Shown piece after piece: positions 38,267 through 46,800 of a stretch of DNA of 64,000 nucleotides. Within the stretch, counting starts at the first letter, position 1, and the number at the start of each line of letters is the position of its first letter. The position numbers and the translations under genes were made by a program. A model generated the notes under the pieces. It had not been told where the DNA came from. It ran no database searches and saw only the letters and a list, made by a program, of their open reading frames with translations. The stretch is from the NCBI GenBank assembly GCA_017615835.1, contig JAFZZI010000012.1, positions 1 through 64,000 on the forward strand. The letters are read 5' to 3'. This DNA is from Bacteroidaceae bacterium (GTDB taxonomy: Bacteria > Bacteroidota > Bacteroidia > Bacteroidales > Bacteroidaceae).

Positions 38267-39448
38267 TTATCGTGCCATGTTGTATATAGCCTCCATGTCG
38301 GCTGCGTGCAGAACCTTGAAGCATCCGGTTGACTGACTGCCTCCGCGGCTGCACTTGCGAACCATCTCCTTTATCTCGGAATCGGTTATCTCGCGTCCGA
38401 TAAGCTCATGTATCGTCGTTGGCATCCCGATGGACCTGAAGAACCTTTCAGTAGCCTCGATACCCTTCAGGGCAGTACCTTCGGGATCGGTAAAGTCGTT
38501 CGGAACATCCATCACGTTGACTGCGAAACGAACGAACCGGCTTACGTTCTCCTTGTAAACATAACGTGCCCAGCTTGGCCAGATGACAGCCAGACCCGCA
38601 CCGTGCGTTACATCGAACATACCGCTCAGTTCGTGCTCGAGCTGGTGCGTGGCCCAGTCATCGCTTATGCCGCAGCCGGTCAGGCCGTTGTGGGCGACAC
38701 TGCCTCCCCACATAATCTGAGCCCTGTTGCGGTAGTCTTCAGGATTCTTGAGCACTGCAAAAACACAATCCTTCATGGTGCGCAGCACCGATTCGGCGAT
38801 TGCGTCCGTAAGAGTCATGTCGTCATCGTGAGTGAAGTACCGTTCCATAGTGTGCATCATCATGTCGGTGACGCCGGCAGCAGTCTGGTACGGCGGAAGC
38901 GTAAACGTGCGGCGCGGATTCATAATGGCGAATTTCGGGCGCGACATATCGTTCGAATAACCCAGCTTGACACCTCCGTCCTCGTTGGTAATGACACTGG
39001 CCTCGCTCATCTCGCTGCCTGCAGCAGGAATAGTGAGCACGCTGGCTACCGGCAGACAGCACTCAGGCTCAGCCTTGCCGAGGTAGAAGTCCCACACCTC
39101 GCCGTCGTAAGGAACACCGTAGGCTATTGCTTTCGAAGAATCGATGACACTGCCGCCACCAATGGCCAGGATAAAATCGATACCCTCGCGGCGACATAGT
39201 GCAATACCCTCGTGAACCAGCGAGAGGCGCGGATTGGGTACCACACCGCCCAGTTTGAAATACTTTATGCCCGCATCGGCAAGAAGACCGCAAATCTTCT
39301 CCAAGAGGCCCGATTTTATGGCACTCTTGCCACCGTAATGGACCAGAACCCTGTGACCGCCATACTTGCTTACCAGGCAGGCTACCTGCTCTTCAGAATT
39401 TTCACCGAACACAACCTCAGTCGGTGCGTAGTAATTGAAATCTTTCAT
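38267..39448 (-). CDS. Iron-containing alcohol dehydrogenase
   Basis: 393 residues, BdhA/YqhD-like. NAD(P) motif AIGGGSVIDSSKA; metal ligands in GVTDMMMHTMERYF (Asp, His) and ATHQLEHELSGMFDVTHG (two His). Probably reduces aldehydes to alcohols in the cytosol. First gene of the minus operon with plsC and the acyl-CoA ligase, under a well-formed promoter. Confidence 0.92.
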   Translation of the reverse strand: MKDFNYYAPTEVVFGENSEEQVACLVSKYGGHRVLVHYGGKSAIKSGLLEKICGLLADAGIKYFKLGGVVPNPRLSLVHEGIALCRREGIDFILAIGGGSVIDSSKAIAYGVPYDGEVWDFYLGKAEPECCLPVASVLTIPAAGSEMSEASVITNEDGGVKLGYSNDMSRPKFAIMNPRRTFTLPPYQTAAGVTDMMMHTMERYFTHDDDMTLTDAIAESVLRTMKDCVFAVLKNPEDYRNRAQIMWGGSVAHNGLTGCGISDDWATHQLEHELSGMFDVTHGAGLAVIWPSWARYVYKENVSRFVRFAVNVMDVPNDFTDPEGTALKGIEATERFFRSIGMPTTIHELIGREITDSEIKEMVRKCSRGGSQSTGCFKVLHAADMEAIYNMAR

Positions 39449-39479
39449 TCTGCACTGAACATGTTATAATATAGTCCTA

Positions 39480-39510
39480 CAAATATACACATATTCTCCT
39501 TGATGTGCAA
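39480..39510 (-). promoter_or_regulatory. Promoter of the dehydrogenase-plsC-ligase operon
   Basis: On the minus strand TTG (39510-39508), 20-bp spacer, TATATTTG (39487-39480), 31 bases before the ATG at 39448. Confidence 0.65.
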
Positions 39511-39723
39511 GGCTGTGCTTTGATGGTCCCCATTGTCCAAAAGATCTATCTGCGTGAATGGAAGAAGCCGTATGTAAGTGTTCTCCTGTTGTGGGAAGAA
39601 TACCGCAAGGACAATCCTAACAGTATCAATACTATCGCCTTTATGTTGAATAGAAAGAATGAGACAATCGTAGATGGTGTTATTCAAAAAGGTAATAGGA
39701 CTATAGCAAAGAAAACAGTCTGA
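39505..39723 (+). CDS. Doubtful small hypothetical protein
   Basis: 72 residues, basic, no recognised family and no signal peptide. It begins inside the promoter of the divergent dehydrogenase operon, lacks an obvious promoter of its own, and sits at the edge of a decayed region. The segment LLLWEEYRKDNPNSINTIAFML has protein-like composition, so it may be the tail of a lost gene. Confidence 0.25.
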   Translation: MQGCALMVPIVQKIYLREWKKPYVSVLLLWEEYRKDNPNSINTIAFMLNRKNETIVDGVIQKGNRTIAKKTV

Positions 39724-40250
39724 CATTTAACGAAATACTTTGACAGCATCTCTTGGTGTCATGAATCCGTCCGGCGAATGTTCCGCGTTGCGTTGCAGTC
39801 GTTGCAGTTGTTTTGCGCAAAGCCGCGATATAACAAACTGACATTAACCACGCATTGCATCTGAACTCAATGCTGCAAAAAAGTAACATAAACATGCGTG
39901 CGTACCTTGATAAGTTCAAAGTTTTACTACCTTTATAGCCACCAATGTTATGACGATATACGATATTATAGTGCAAGTTTCGGTGATGTTTCAATTTGTG
40001 TGACCGAAGCGGTTATATTACTTTTATGTTTGATTGGGACGACTTTGATGACCAGGAGTTCGATGAAGAGGAATTCCGGATTAGGCAGGAACAGAAACGC
40101 CGGGAAAGTGAGCAGCGACGGAAACTGAATCGTTAGGCGATAGCCTCTAAAACTAACTGATTCTTGCTAATTCTGCAAAAACTAGCAAGAATTGGCAAGA
40201 ATTTAAAATGATATTTGTATCTCCGGCAAGAAAGACAGATAAAAGGTTTT
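39724..40250. other. Largely non-coding stretch of the decayed island
   Basis: About 530 bases without a convincing gene apart from one 36-residue frame. It is AT-richer than the flanks and has scattered short repeats (TTGCGTTGCAGTCGTTGCAGTTG near 39790). A 10-bp inverted repeat ATTCTTGCTA / TAGCAAGAAT lies at 40160-40169 and 40183-40192, followed by GGCAAGAATT. The same GGCAAGAATT occurs in the promoter of the intact Fic gene at 57433. Confidence 0.5.
40026..40136 (+). CDS. 36-residue charged peptide ORF
   Basis: Codes for 36 residues with an acidic, Asp/Phe-rich first half (MFDWDDFDDQEFDEEEF) and a strongly basic second half (RQEQKRRESEQRRKLNR). A -7-like TACCTTTA at 39928-39935 with a TTG 18 bp upstream could drive it. 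No family recognised; the odd charge split makes chance less likely but it may be a relic. Confidence 0.3.
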   Translation: MFDWDDFDDQEFDEEEFRIRQEQKRRESEQRRKLNR

Positions 40251-41136
40251 ATGATAGAATTGCCACCAAAGATTGAAAAAAAGCTCTTGTTAATGTCTTG
40301 CTGAAAGGATAGTCAACAACTACAACACGATTCAATATATAGTTGAACATAAGGATGACCCATTGGCTGAAGAAGGACTTTTATATATTCATCAGTTGAT
40401 GACAGAAAAAACTTTGGTTAATCCTGATGATGCAGGACGTTTTAGAACAAACGACAAGGTTGTTGTGACAGATATGGTAGAGGGGGATATTGTATTTACG
40501 CCGCCTTCCTATAAGGAGATTCCCGAGTTTATAGAAACCCTGTGTGATTTCTTCAACAACGACAGCCCGAATACTTTCATCCATCCTATCATTAAGGGTA
40601 TAATTGTTCACTTTATGTTGGCCTATATGCACCCCTTTGTCGATGGTAACGGGCGGACGGCACGTACCTTATTCTATTGGTATATGCTGAAGGAGAACTA
40701 CAAGTTGACAGAGTATATGTCTATATCAAGGGTCATTGCAAAGTCAAAGAGTAGTTATGAGAAAGCATTCCGTTATACAGAGAACGACGGAAACGATATG
40801 GGCTATTTTGTCGCCTATAACTTGAGAGTACTTGAAACCTCTTTCCAGAAACTTCGTGAATACATACAACGGAAGCAACAAGAGAAGAAAGCGGCAAGCA
40901 CATTCATGATGGCTGGTAATATCAATTACAGGCAGGCAATCGTTTTGCAAAGGCTTACCAATGAGCCAGATACCATCTTTACGGTGAAAGATGTGCAGGA
41001 ACTGTTCTCTGTCTCTTCCATGACGGCAAGAAAAGACTTATCAGACTTGGTACAACAAGGTTATCTGGAAGAGATTGCCATCAATAATGTTACACGTGGG
41101 TATATTATGGCCCCATTAAAGATACCCTTTGCATAA
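40251..41136 (+). pseudogene. Fic-family gene, broken and missing its inhibitory segment
   Basis: The ATG at 40251 starts a Fic-like N-terminus (MIELPPKIEKKLLLMSC) that stops at 40302. The +1 frame is then open from 40294 to 41136 and reads straight into a Fic core with the catalytic motif HPFVDGNGRTAR and a C-terminal winged helix (FTVKDVQELFSVSSMTARKDL). A one-base shift near 40294-40302 separates them, and the stretch that normally holds the inhibitory S/TxxxE(G/N) helix is absent. A shortened protein could still start at the TTG at 40363 (257 residues). Most likely a decayed gene. Confidence 0.7.
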
Positions 41137-41145
41137 AAACAAGCA

Positions 41146-41220
41146 ATGACATATAAGCGATTAGGCGACCATATCAGAGAAGTGAATGGGTCATTAACAT
41201 ATAGATCTCTTGCTCGGTAA
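41146..41220 (+). pseudogene. Possible HsdS (type I restriction specificity) N-terminal fragment
   Basis: A 24-codon frame beginning MTYKRLGDHIREVNG, which resembles the usual start of Bacteroidetes type I specificity subunits, then stops. It lies 9 bases after the Fic gene; fic genes are often found between hsdM and hsdS in this phylum. The rest of hsdS is gone. Similarity is judged from memory over 15 residues only. Confidence 0.4.
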
Positions 41221-41328
41221 AGACATGTGGAGTGTATTGACGCTCTCTTTTTTTACAGAGGGTGGGGTGTACCTGGATGCGTCGTATTTGCAGTTCAAGG
41301 ATACTTTTCGGTTTTTTACCCTTAAGTG

Positions 41329-41359
41329 TTGATGCATCTGTCATTTATACATATATTTG
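41329..41359 (+). promoter_or_regulatory. Promoter of the CsgG-type lipoprotein cassette
   Basis: TTG at 41329-41331, 20-bp spacer, TATATTTG at 41352-41359; 25 bases before the ATG at 41385. Confidence 0.65.
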
Positions 41360-41384
41360 CTGAAATGTAACAATAAACCCGTTC

Positions 41385-42272
41385 ATGACTATGAAAAGGA
41401 TTATCCAGATTTTATCTGTTTTTGGCTTGATATGTGCTTTTGCCATGCCTGTATGCGGTCAGTCTGAAAAAACGATCAAGCGGAAAGTCGCAATTGGCCG
41501 TTTTTCGAACGAGACCCAGTATTCAAAGGGGCTGTTTTATGACAAGGATAATGATCCCATGCGTAAGCAGGCTCTTGATATTCTGTCCTCGAAACTTGCG
41601 GCAACTGGTAAGTTTATTCTCCTGGAGAGAGAAGACCTTGATTTGTTGGTTGCTGAATCGGGTGAGGGAATGAATAAGATTGGTGCCGATTACCTGATTC
41701 TGGGCTCAATTACGGAGTATGGAAGGAAAAACGAAGGAGAACAGAAAGTTTTCTCATCCACGAAGACCCAGACGGTGGAGGCAGGTGTAAGTGTAAGACT
41801 GGTTGAAGCGGCTACCGGATTGATTATCTATTCTGATGAAGCGAAAGGCTATGCCGAAACGACATCAAAGCAAACCTTAGGTCTCGGAGGATCAGCCGGA
41901 TTTGATGCCACATTGAGTGACAAGGCTATTTCCGCTGCTCTTAACCAACTGGTGGAGAATATCATAAACAAGTGTATGGACAAGCCGTGGAAGTCTTATA
42001 TACTTACTATTGATGACGGTTCTTACATAATTTCCGGAGGTGCATCACAAGGTCTGTCTGCCGGAGATTCTTTCGTTGTGTATAAGAAAGGGAAAATCGT
42101 TGACAATCCGCAGACTGGAATGAAGATTGAACTGCCGGGCACCAAGGTCGGCAATGTCAAGGTGATACAGTCGGTGGGTGATACACCTGAGACGGAAATA
42201 TCATTCTGCTCTTACGAAGGGGATGGTATTGACCCTGAGAAATTATCTGATTACTATATATCTGACAAGTGA
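41385..42272 (+). CDS. CsgG/HfaB-family envelope protein
   Basis: 295 residues. Signal peptide (IIQILSVFGLICAFAMPVCGQ). CsgG-like core: KVAIGRFSNETQYSKG, KLAATGKFILLEREDLDLLVAE, GADYLILGSITEYG, VSVRLVEAATGLIIYSDEAKG. CsgG relatives form outer-membrane secretion rings or act with lipoproteins in envelope assembly. Head of a four-gene cassette with DUF4810 and DUF799 lipoproteins, a combination seen in many Gram-negatives with undefined role. An ATG at 41391 is an alternative start. Confidence 0.82.
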   Translation: MTMKRIIQILSVFGLICAFAMPVCGQSEKTIKRKVAIGRFSNETQYSKGLFYDKDNDPMRKQALDILSSKLAATGKFILLEREDLDLLVAESGEGMNKIGADYLILGSITEYGRKNEGEQKVFSSTKTQTVEAGVSVRLVEAATGLIIYSDEAKGYAETTSKQTLGLGGSAGFDATLSDKAISAALNQLVENIINKCMDKPWKSYILTIDDGSYIISGGASQGLSAGDSFVVYKKGKIVDNPQTGMKIELPGTKVGNVKVIQSVGDTPETEISFCSYEGDGIDPEKLSDYYISDK

Positions 42273-42273
42273 T

Positions 42274-42609
42274 ATGAAAAAGCTTTTGTTCATTCTGGCC
42301 ATAGTGTTGCTGTCCGGTTGCGGGGTTGGCAACTATACTGTTTCATCGGGTAGGGCAAATCAGGGTGCTCTGTCTTTCACTTCTGCGAAAGCCACTGACA
42401 TTTCCGTCTATGTCGATGATGATTCCTATTCTATACAGAGCGTCAAGGATAAGGCTTATAAGACAGACAGGAAAATCAAACAGACTGCTGCAAATACCAT
42501 TTTCCTGTCTCCGGGAACCCATACGGTAAAAGTGATAATGGGTGACGAAGAGGTTTTTTCGAAGCAGTTGCTTATTTCAGCATCTGAGCATAGAATTATA
42601 GAACTATGA
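42274..42609 (+). CDS. Small lipoprotein of the CsgG cassette
   Basis: 111 residues from the ATG at 42274. Lipobox LLSGC after a short signal peptide. The remainder (IFLSPGTHTVKVIMGDEEVFSKQL) resembles the PEGA/carboxypeptidase-like beta fold seen in surface lipoproteins. One base after the CsgG gene stop and overlapping the next ATG by four bases, so translation is coupled. Confidence 0.75.
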   Translation: MKKLLFILAIVLLSGCGVGNYTVSSGRANQGALSFTSAKATDISVYVDDDSYSIQSVKDKAYKTDRKIKQTAANTIFLSPGTHTVKVIMGDEEVFSKQLLISASEHRIIEL

Positions 42610-43049
42610 AGAAACTGTTCCTTTTTACTCTCGCTGCGTTGTTGCTGACTTCCTGCTCGACGACGAGTCTGTATTATTGGGGAGGGACTCAGAAACAGAC
42701 GACTACGTACGAGAATCTGGCCTATATGGACTATAAGAAACAGAGTCCGGAGGCTATCTGCAGACTTATTGTCGCCTATAATGATATGGTTACCAACCCC
42801 TCGAAAGAGGGTACCAGACATGTTCCTGCTCCTGGAATCTGCGCCGAATACGGTTATCTGCTGATGCAGCCGGAAACTGCTGCCGCCTTTACTGATTATG
42901 CTACTGTTGCTCAGAAAAAAGCATTCCAGGAAAGTGATTATGCAGGTTATTTCCCCGGACTCGGAAAGGATATGTTCCAGAAAGAGATGGAATACTATCC
43001 CGAGTCGATACCTTTCATAGAACCGTTGTTGAAGAAATTAGCCCGATAA
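42606..43049 (+). CDS. DUF4810 lipoprotein
   Basis: 147 residues. Lipobox LLTSC; the segment LYYWGGTQKQTTTYENLAYM and the C-terminal AEYGYLLMQPETA are typical of DUF4810. Function unknown; it regularly accompanies CsgG-type and DUF799 genes. Overlaps the previous gene by four bases and is followed after two bases by the DUF799 gene. Confidence 0.82.
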   Translation: MKKLFLFTLAALLLTSCSTTSLYYWGGTQKQTTTYENLAYMDYKKQSPEAICRLIVAYNDMVTNPSKEGTRHVPAPGICAEYGYLLMQPETAAAFTDYATVAQKKAFQESDYAGYFPGLGKDMFQKEMEYYPESIPFIEPLLKKLAR

Positions 43050-43051
43050 CT

Positions 43052-43732
43052 ATGGAAACAAAAAGAAATATATGCATCATACTGGCGTCGCTTTTTTTGC
43101 TGACTTCGTGTTCGGTCTCAAATGTTACACGCGGCACTCAGTATGAGAAACTATATGAGGAACAGCCTGTTACGATGTTGGTTATGCCGCCCATCAACAA
43201 TACTTCGTATGTGGAGGCAAAGGAGTTCCTATACACCTCTATAAGCAGGCCCTTGGCCGAAGCGGGTTATTATGTTATCTCTCCGCTGCTTGCGATGGAC
43301 ATCCTTAAGGCAGAGAGTGCATATGATGCGGAGCTTTTTGTAGATGCGCCTTTGACCAAGTTCAGGGATTTCTTCGGAGCAGATGCTGTCGTGTTCTCTG
43401 AAATAAACGACTGGACAAAGAAGGGGTTCGGAATTCAGACCAATATACGCTACTTCATAAGATCTACGAAGACTGGGGAAATTCTGTTTGACAGGAGTTG
43501 CAAGTTGTATCTGGACCTGTCAGTGAATTCTGGCACCAATTCTGTTTTGGGCGCTTTGCTGGATCTGGCAGCCTCTACCATCAATACTGCGGCGACGGAT
43601 CATATTGTTGCGGCCAGAAAAGCGAATGACTTCATCTTCAAGGATATTCCAAGAGGAAAATATCACCCGCAGTTTATGACGGACAAAGATGTTGTCGCTG
43701 AACTGAAAGATATTTCGAAGAATGTGAAATAG
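43052..43732 (+). CDS. DUF799 (GNA1162-like) lipoprotein
   Basis: 226 residues. Lipobox LLTSC. Core VTMLVMPPINNTSYVEAKEFLY, AEAGYYVISPLLAMDIL and GADAVVFSEINDW match the DUF799/GNA1162 family, which has a TolB-amino-terminal-like fold. Last gene of the cassette; its TAG stop is directly followed by a palindromic repeat that may terminate the transcript. Confidence 0.82.
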   Translation: METKRNICIILASLFLLTSCSVSNVTRGTQYEKLYEEQPVTMLVMPPINNTSYVEAKEFLYTSISRPLAEAGYYVISPLLAMDILKAESAYDAELFVDAPLTKFRDFFGADAVVFSEINDWTKKGFGIQTNIRYFIRSTKTGEILFDRSCKLYLDLSVNSGTNSVLGALLDLAASTINTAATDHIVAARKANDFIFKDIPRGKYHPQFMTDKDVVAELKDISKNVK

Positions 43733-43761
43733 TACACAAAAGGGACCGTCCCTGCTGTGTA
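43733..43761. repeat. Dispersed palindromic element, copy 1
   Basis: TACACA-aa-AGGGAC-c-GTCCCT-gc-TGTGTA begins one base after a stop codon. A second, weaker arm pair (GTACACAG 43764-43771 with CTGTGTAC 43803-43810) follows. Related in layout to the TGACACAGGGA...TGTGTCA elements further right. Could act as a transcript end between the envelope cassette and the NRPS gene. Confidence 0.6.
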
Positions 43762-43828
43762 GAGTACACAGAGATAAGTCCCTGCTGTGAATGTATTATG
43801 TGCTGTGTACATATAAGATAACAGTGAG

Positions 43829-46800
43829 ATGAAAACCTATCCTTTGCTCCAGTCGCAGTTGGGCGTGTTCTACGACTGCCTGAAATTTCCGCAGGTAATG
43901 CAGTATAATATTCCGTGTATTACCGAGTTGACAGACTGTATCGACCTGGACCGTGTGGAGGGAGCCATCCAGTCAATATTTGTTTCAAGGCCGGAATTCA
44001 GGATGCGCTTTTTCATTGACAATGACGGCGAGCCGCGTCAGTATGTGGACGAGAGCAAGAGACTGTCTGTTGCCCGTCGGAATATGTCTGAGAGTGATTT
44101 CCGCCAGTATGCCTATCATGGTTTCTGCCGTCCGTTCGACATAATGGGCGAGGAGCCGCTGATGCGTGTGGAGCTCATCAGTACGGATGAGGGCAAGCGC
44201 TATATGTTGCTGGACATTCATCATCTGATATCTGACGGCACCAGTTATCTGGTACTTTTTACGCAGTGCGACCTGCAGTTGGCTTATGAGGGCAAGCCGT
44301 TGCCGGCACAGGAATACGGAATGTTGCAGTTTGCCGAAGAGGAGGCTGCACACATCGGTGACGCGGAATATGAGCGCGCCAAGGCTGTGATTACGGAGAA
44401 GTATGCTGGCGTTGACTTCGCTACGCTGTCTGCACGTCCTGAGAATCCCGTAGGCGAGATGGGACAGGAATCGGCATATATCAGCCGTGCATTAGTTGAT
44501 GGCTGGTGCAAGGATAATGGTTTTGCACCGTATCAGTTGTTTCAGGCTGCATTCAGTTATGTCCTGTCGCGGGTAATGCGCGAGGAAAAGGTGGCCTATA
44601 CGACGATTTATCACGGACGTCGCGATCCGCGCGTCAGGCAGGCTTACGGTATGTTTGTGCGTACCATCCCCTTCATGATGGAGATCAGGAAGGAGCAGAC
44701 CGTGCGGGAATATATCGCCAGTGTCCATCAGGAGATGAAGGAGACACTGTCACAGTTGGCCTATCCCTTTTCGCACATTTGTCGTGACTTAGGCGTACAA
44801 CCTGGAATCTCGTTCAACTTTACGGCATTGCCAGGCTGGGAGGAAGCCTGCCGTTTCGGTGAGACGCTCTGTCCGCTGGTGCAGCAGGACCGTGGTGATG
44901 TGTTTTACGACATGCTGGCGCACATCTTCCTGGCTGGCGACAACTACGATATCCGCATGGAGTCGAGTCTGACCATGAACAGCCGCCGACAGATGCGTAT
45001 GATGGCGGACGCTATCAAGGCTACGATGGAACACATGATGGCCCAACCTGATGGTGCCATTGACGGCATCAGCATTGTGAGCGACGAAGAGGCTGAGCGT
45101 ATTGTCAGTTTGGGTGCAGGCAAAGATATTGATGTTGACCTGAGCAAGACTTTTGCCAACCTGTTTACCGAACAGGCCGGACGCACTCCGGATGCAGTTG
45201 CCGTCGTGGACAGGGACAGCCAGTTTACATACGGCGAGATGGACCGCTACTCGAATGCGCTGGCCCGTCAGCTTATCGAATTCGGTGTACAGCCCAATGA
45301 CTTTGTCTGCGTGATGCTGGACCGTTTCAAGGAGTTCCCGCTGGCTGTTCTAGCCATCCACAAGGCCGGTGCCGCTTACACTCCGTTGGATTTCGAGTAT
45401 CCGAATGAGCGACTGGGCTATATGTTGGAGAATTCCGAGTCGAAGGTGCTCATCACCTCGCACAACGTGCTGGAGGCAAAGATGGCTGAGGGTGATTTTG
45501 ATACCGCTGCCGCCAGGACCTTCTTCATAGATGACTTCATGGCAGAGTTGAGCCCGGGCTGCAATCCTGACGCTGCGGCTCCGATTGACTTGTCTGATCC
45601 CGATGGCCTGGCTTATATGATTTACACTTCAGGTTCTACGGGCAAGCCCAAGGGAGCCATACTTCATCAGGCAGGTCTGCGCAACTTCATTGCCGTTGTC
45701 ATCGACATGGAGAAGCTGACAGCCGATGACCGCATCAGCGGACACCGCTCGTTCTCGTTCGATGCCCACATTGAGGATATGTATCCCGTGCTGACACTCG
45801 GTGGCTCGTTCCACATTATGCCGACTGAGATACGAAAGGACCTGGCCTTGATCCGCCAGTTCCTGATGGATCACAAGATTACTGGCGGCGGTTATTCTAC
45901 GGCTATGACCTGTCTGCTGCTCAATTCCTTCGACGACCTGCCCATACGTTTCACGACCGGTGGGGGGGAGAAGATGAGCGGTGTCTATAGCGACCACATT
46001 GAGATAATAAACGTGTACGGCCCTACGGAGTGTACCGATGACACTTCCTATTACAGCATAGCACCGGGTTGCAGGATAGAGGATATACCTATCGGCGAGA
46101 GCGTGGCCAACAACTGGAATTTCATCGTCGATACCTCAGGCAACCTTGTACCGCAGGGCGTGGCCGGCGAACTGTGCTTTGCCGGTGTGCAGGTGGGTCG
46201 CGGTTACTGGCGGCTGCCTGAACGTACAGCCAAGTCGTTTGTCGATTGCCCGTTCGTAAAGCAAGACCGATGGGGACGTCCGGTGCGTATGTACCATACA
46301 GGCGACCTCTGCCGTTGGAATGATGACGGTCAGATAGAGTATCTGGGCCGTATCGACACTCAAGTGAAACTTCGTGGCTTCCGTATAGAACTGGGTGAGA
46401 TTGAGAGCAAGGCTCTCAACATCGAAGGTGTCCGTCAGGCAGCTGCCGAGGTGCGCAAGGTTGCGGGTAACGAGCATCTGGTGCTATATTATACTGTCGT
46501 TGAAGGTTCAACTGTTGATGACGAATCAATTCGCCGGGTACTCGCCTCTTCGTCGTTGGCCGACTATATGGTGCCCGATGTCTATATGCGTCTGGGTGTT
46601 ATGCCGATGACTCCCAACGGGAAGATAAACCGCAAGGCGCTGCCGATACCTGAGATGAAACGCGCTACTGAGTTTGTTGCTCCCGAGGGCGAAATGGAAG
46701 AGATGTTCTGCAGAATATTCTCTGATGTCCTCAAGATCAAAGAGGTTGGTGCTACCGATAACTTCTTCGAAATTGGCGGTACCAGCATTAATGCTATCAA

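Noticed and set aside
38408..39199. 263-codon plus-strand frame opposite the alcohol dehydrogenase
   Set aside because: The dehydrogenase on the other strand has complete cofactor and metal motifs; this frame has none.
39898..40128. 76-codon plus-strand frame in the decayed island
   Set aside because: Overlaps the 36-residue charged frame and a promoter-like sequence; hydrophobic pattern is not a convincing signal peptide and no family is seen.
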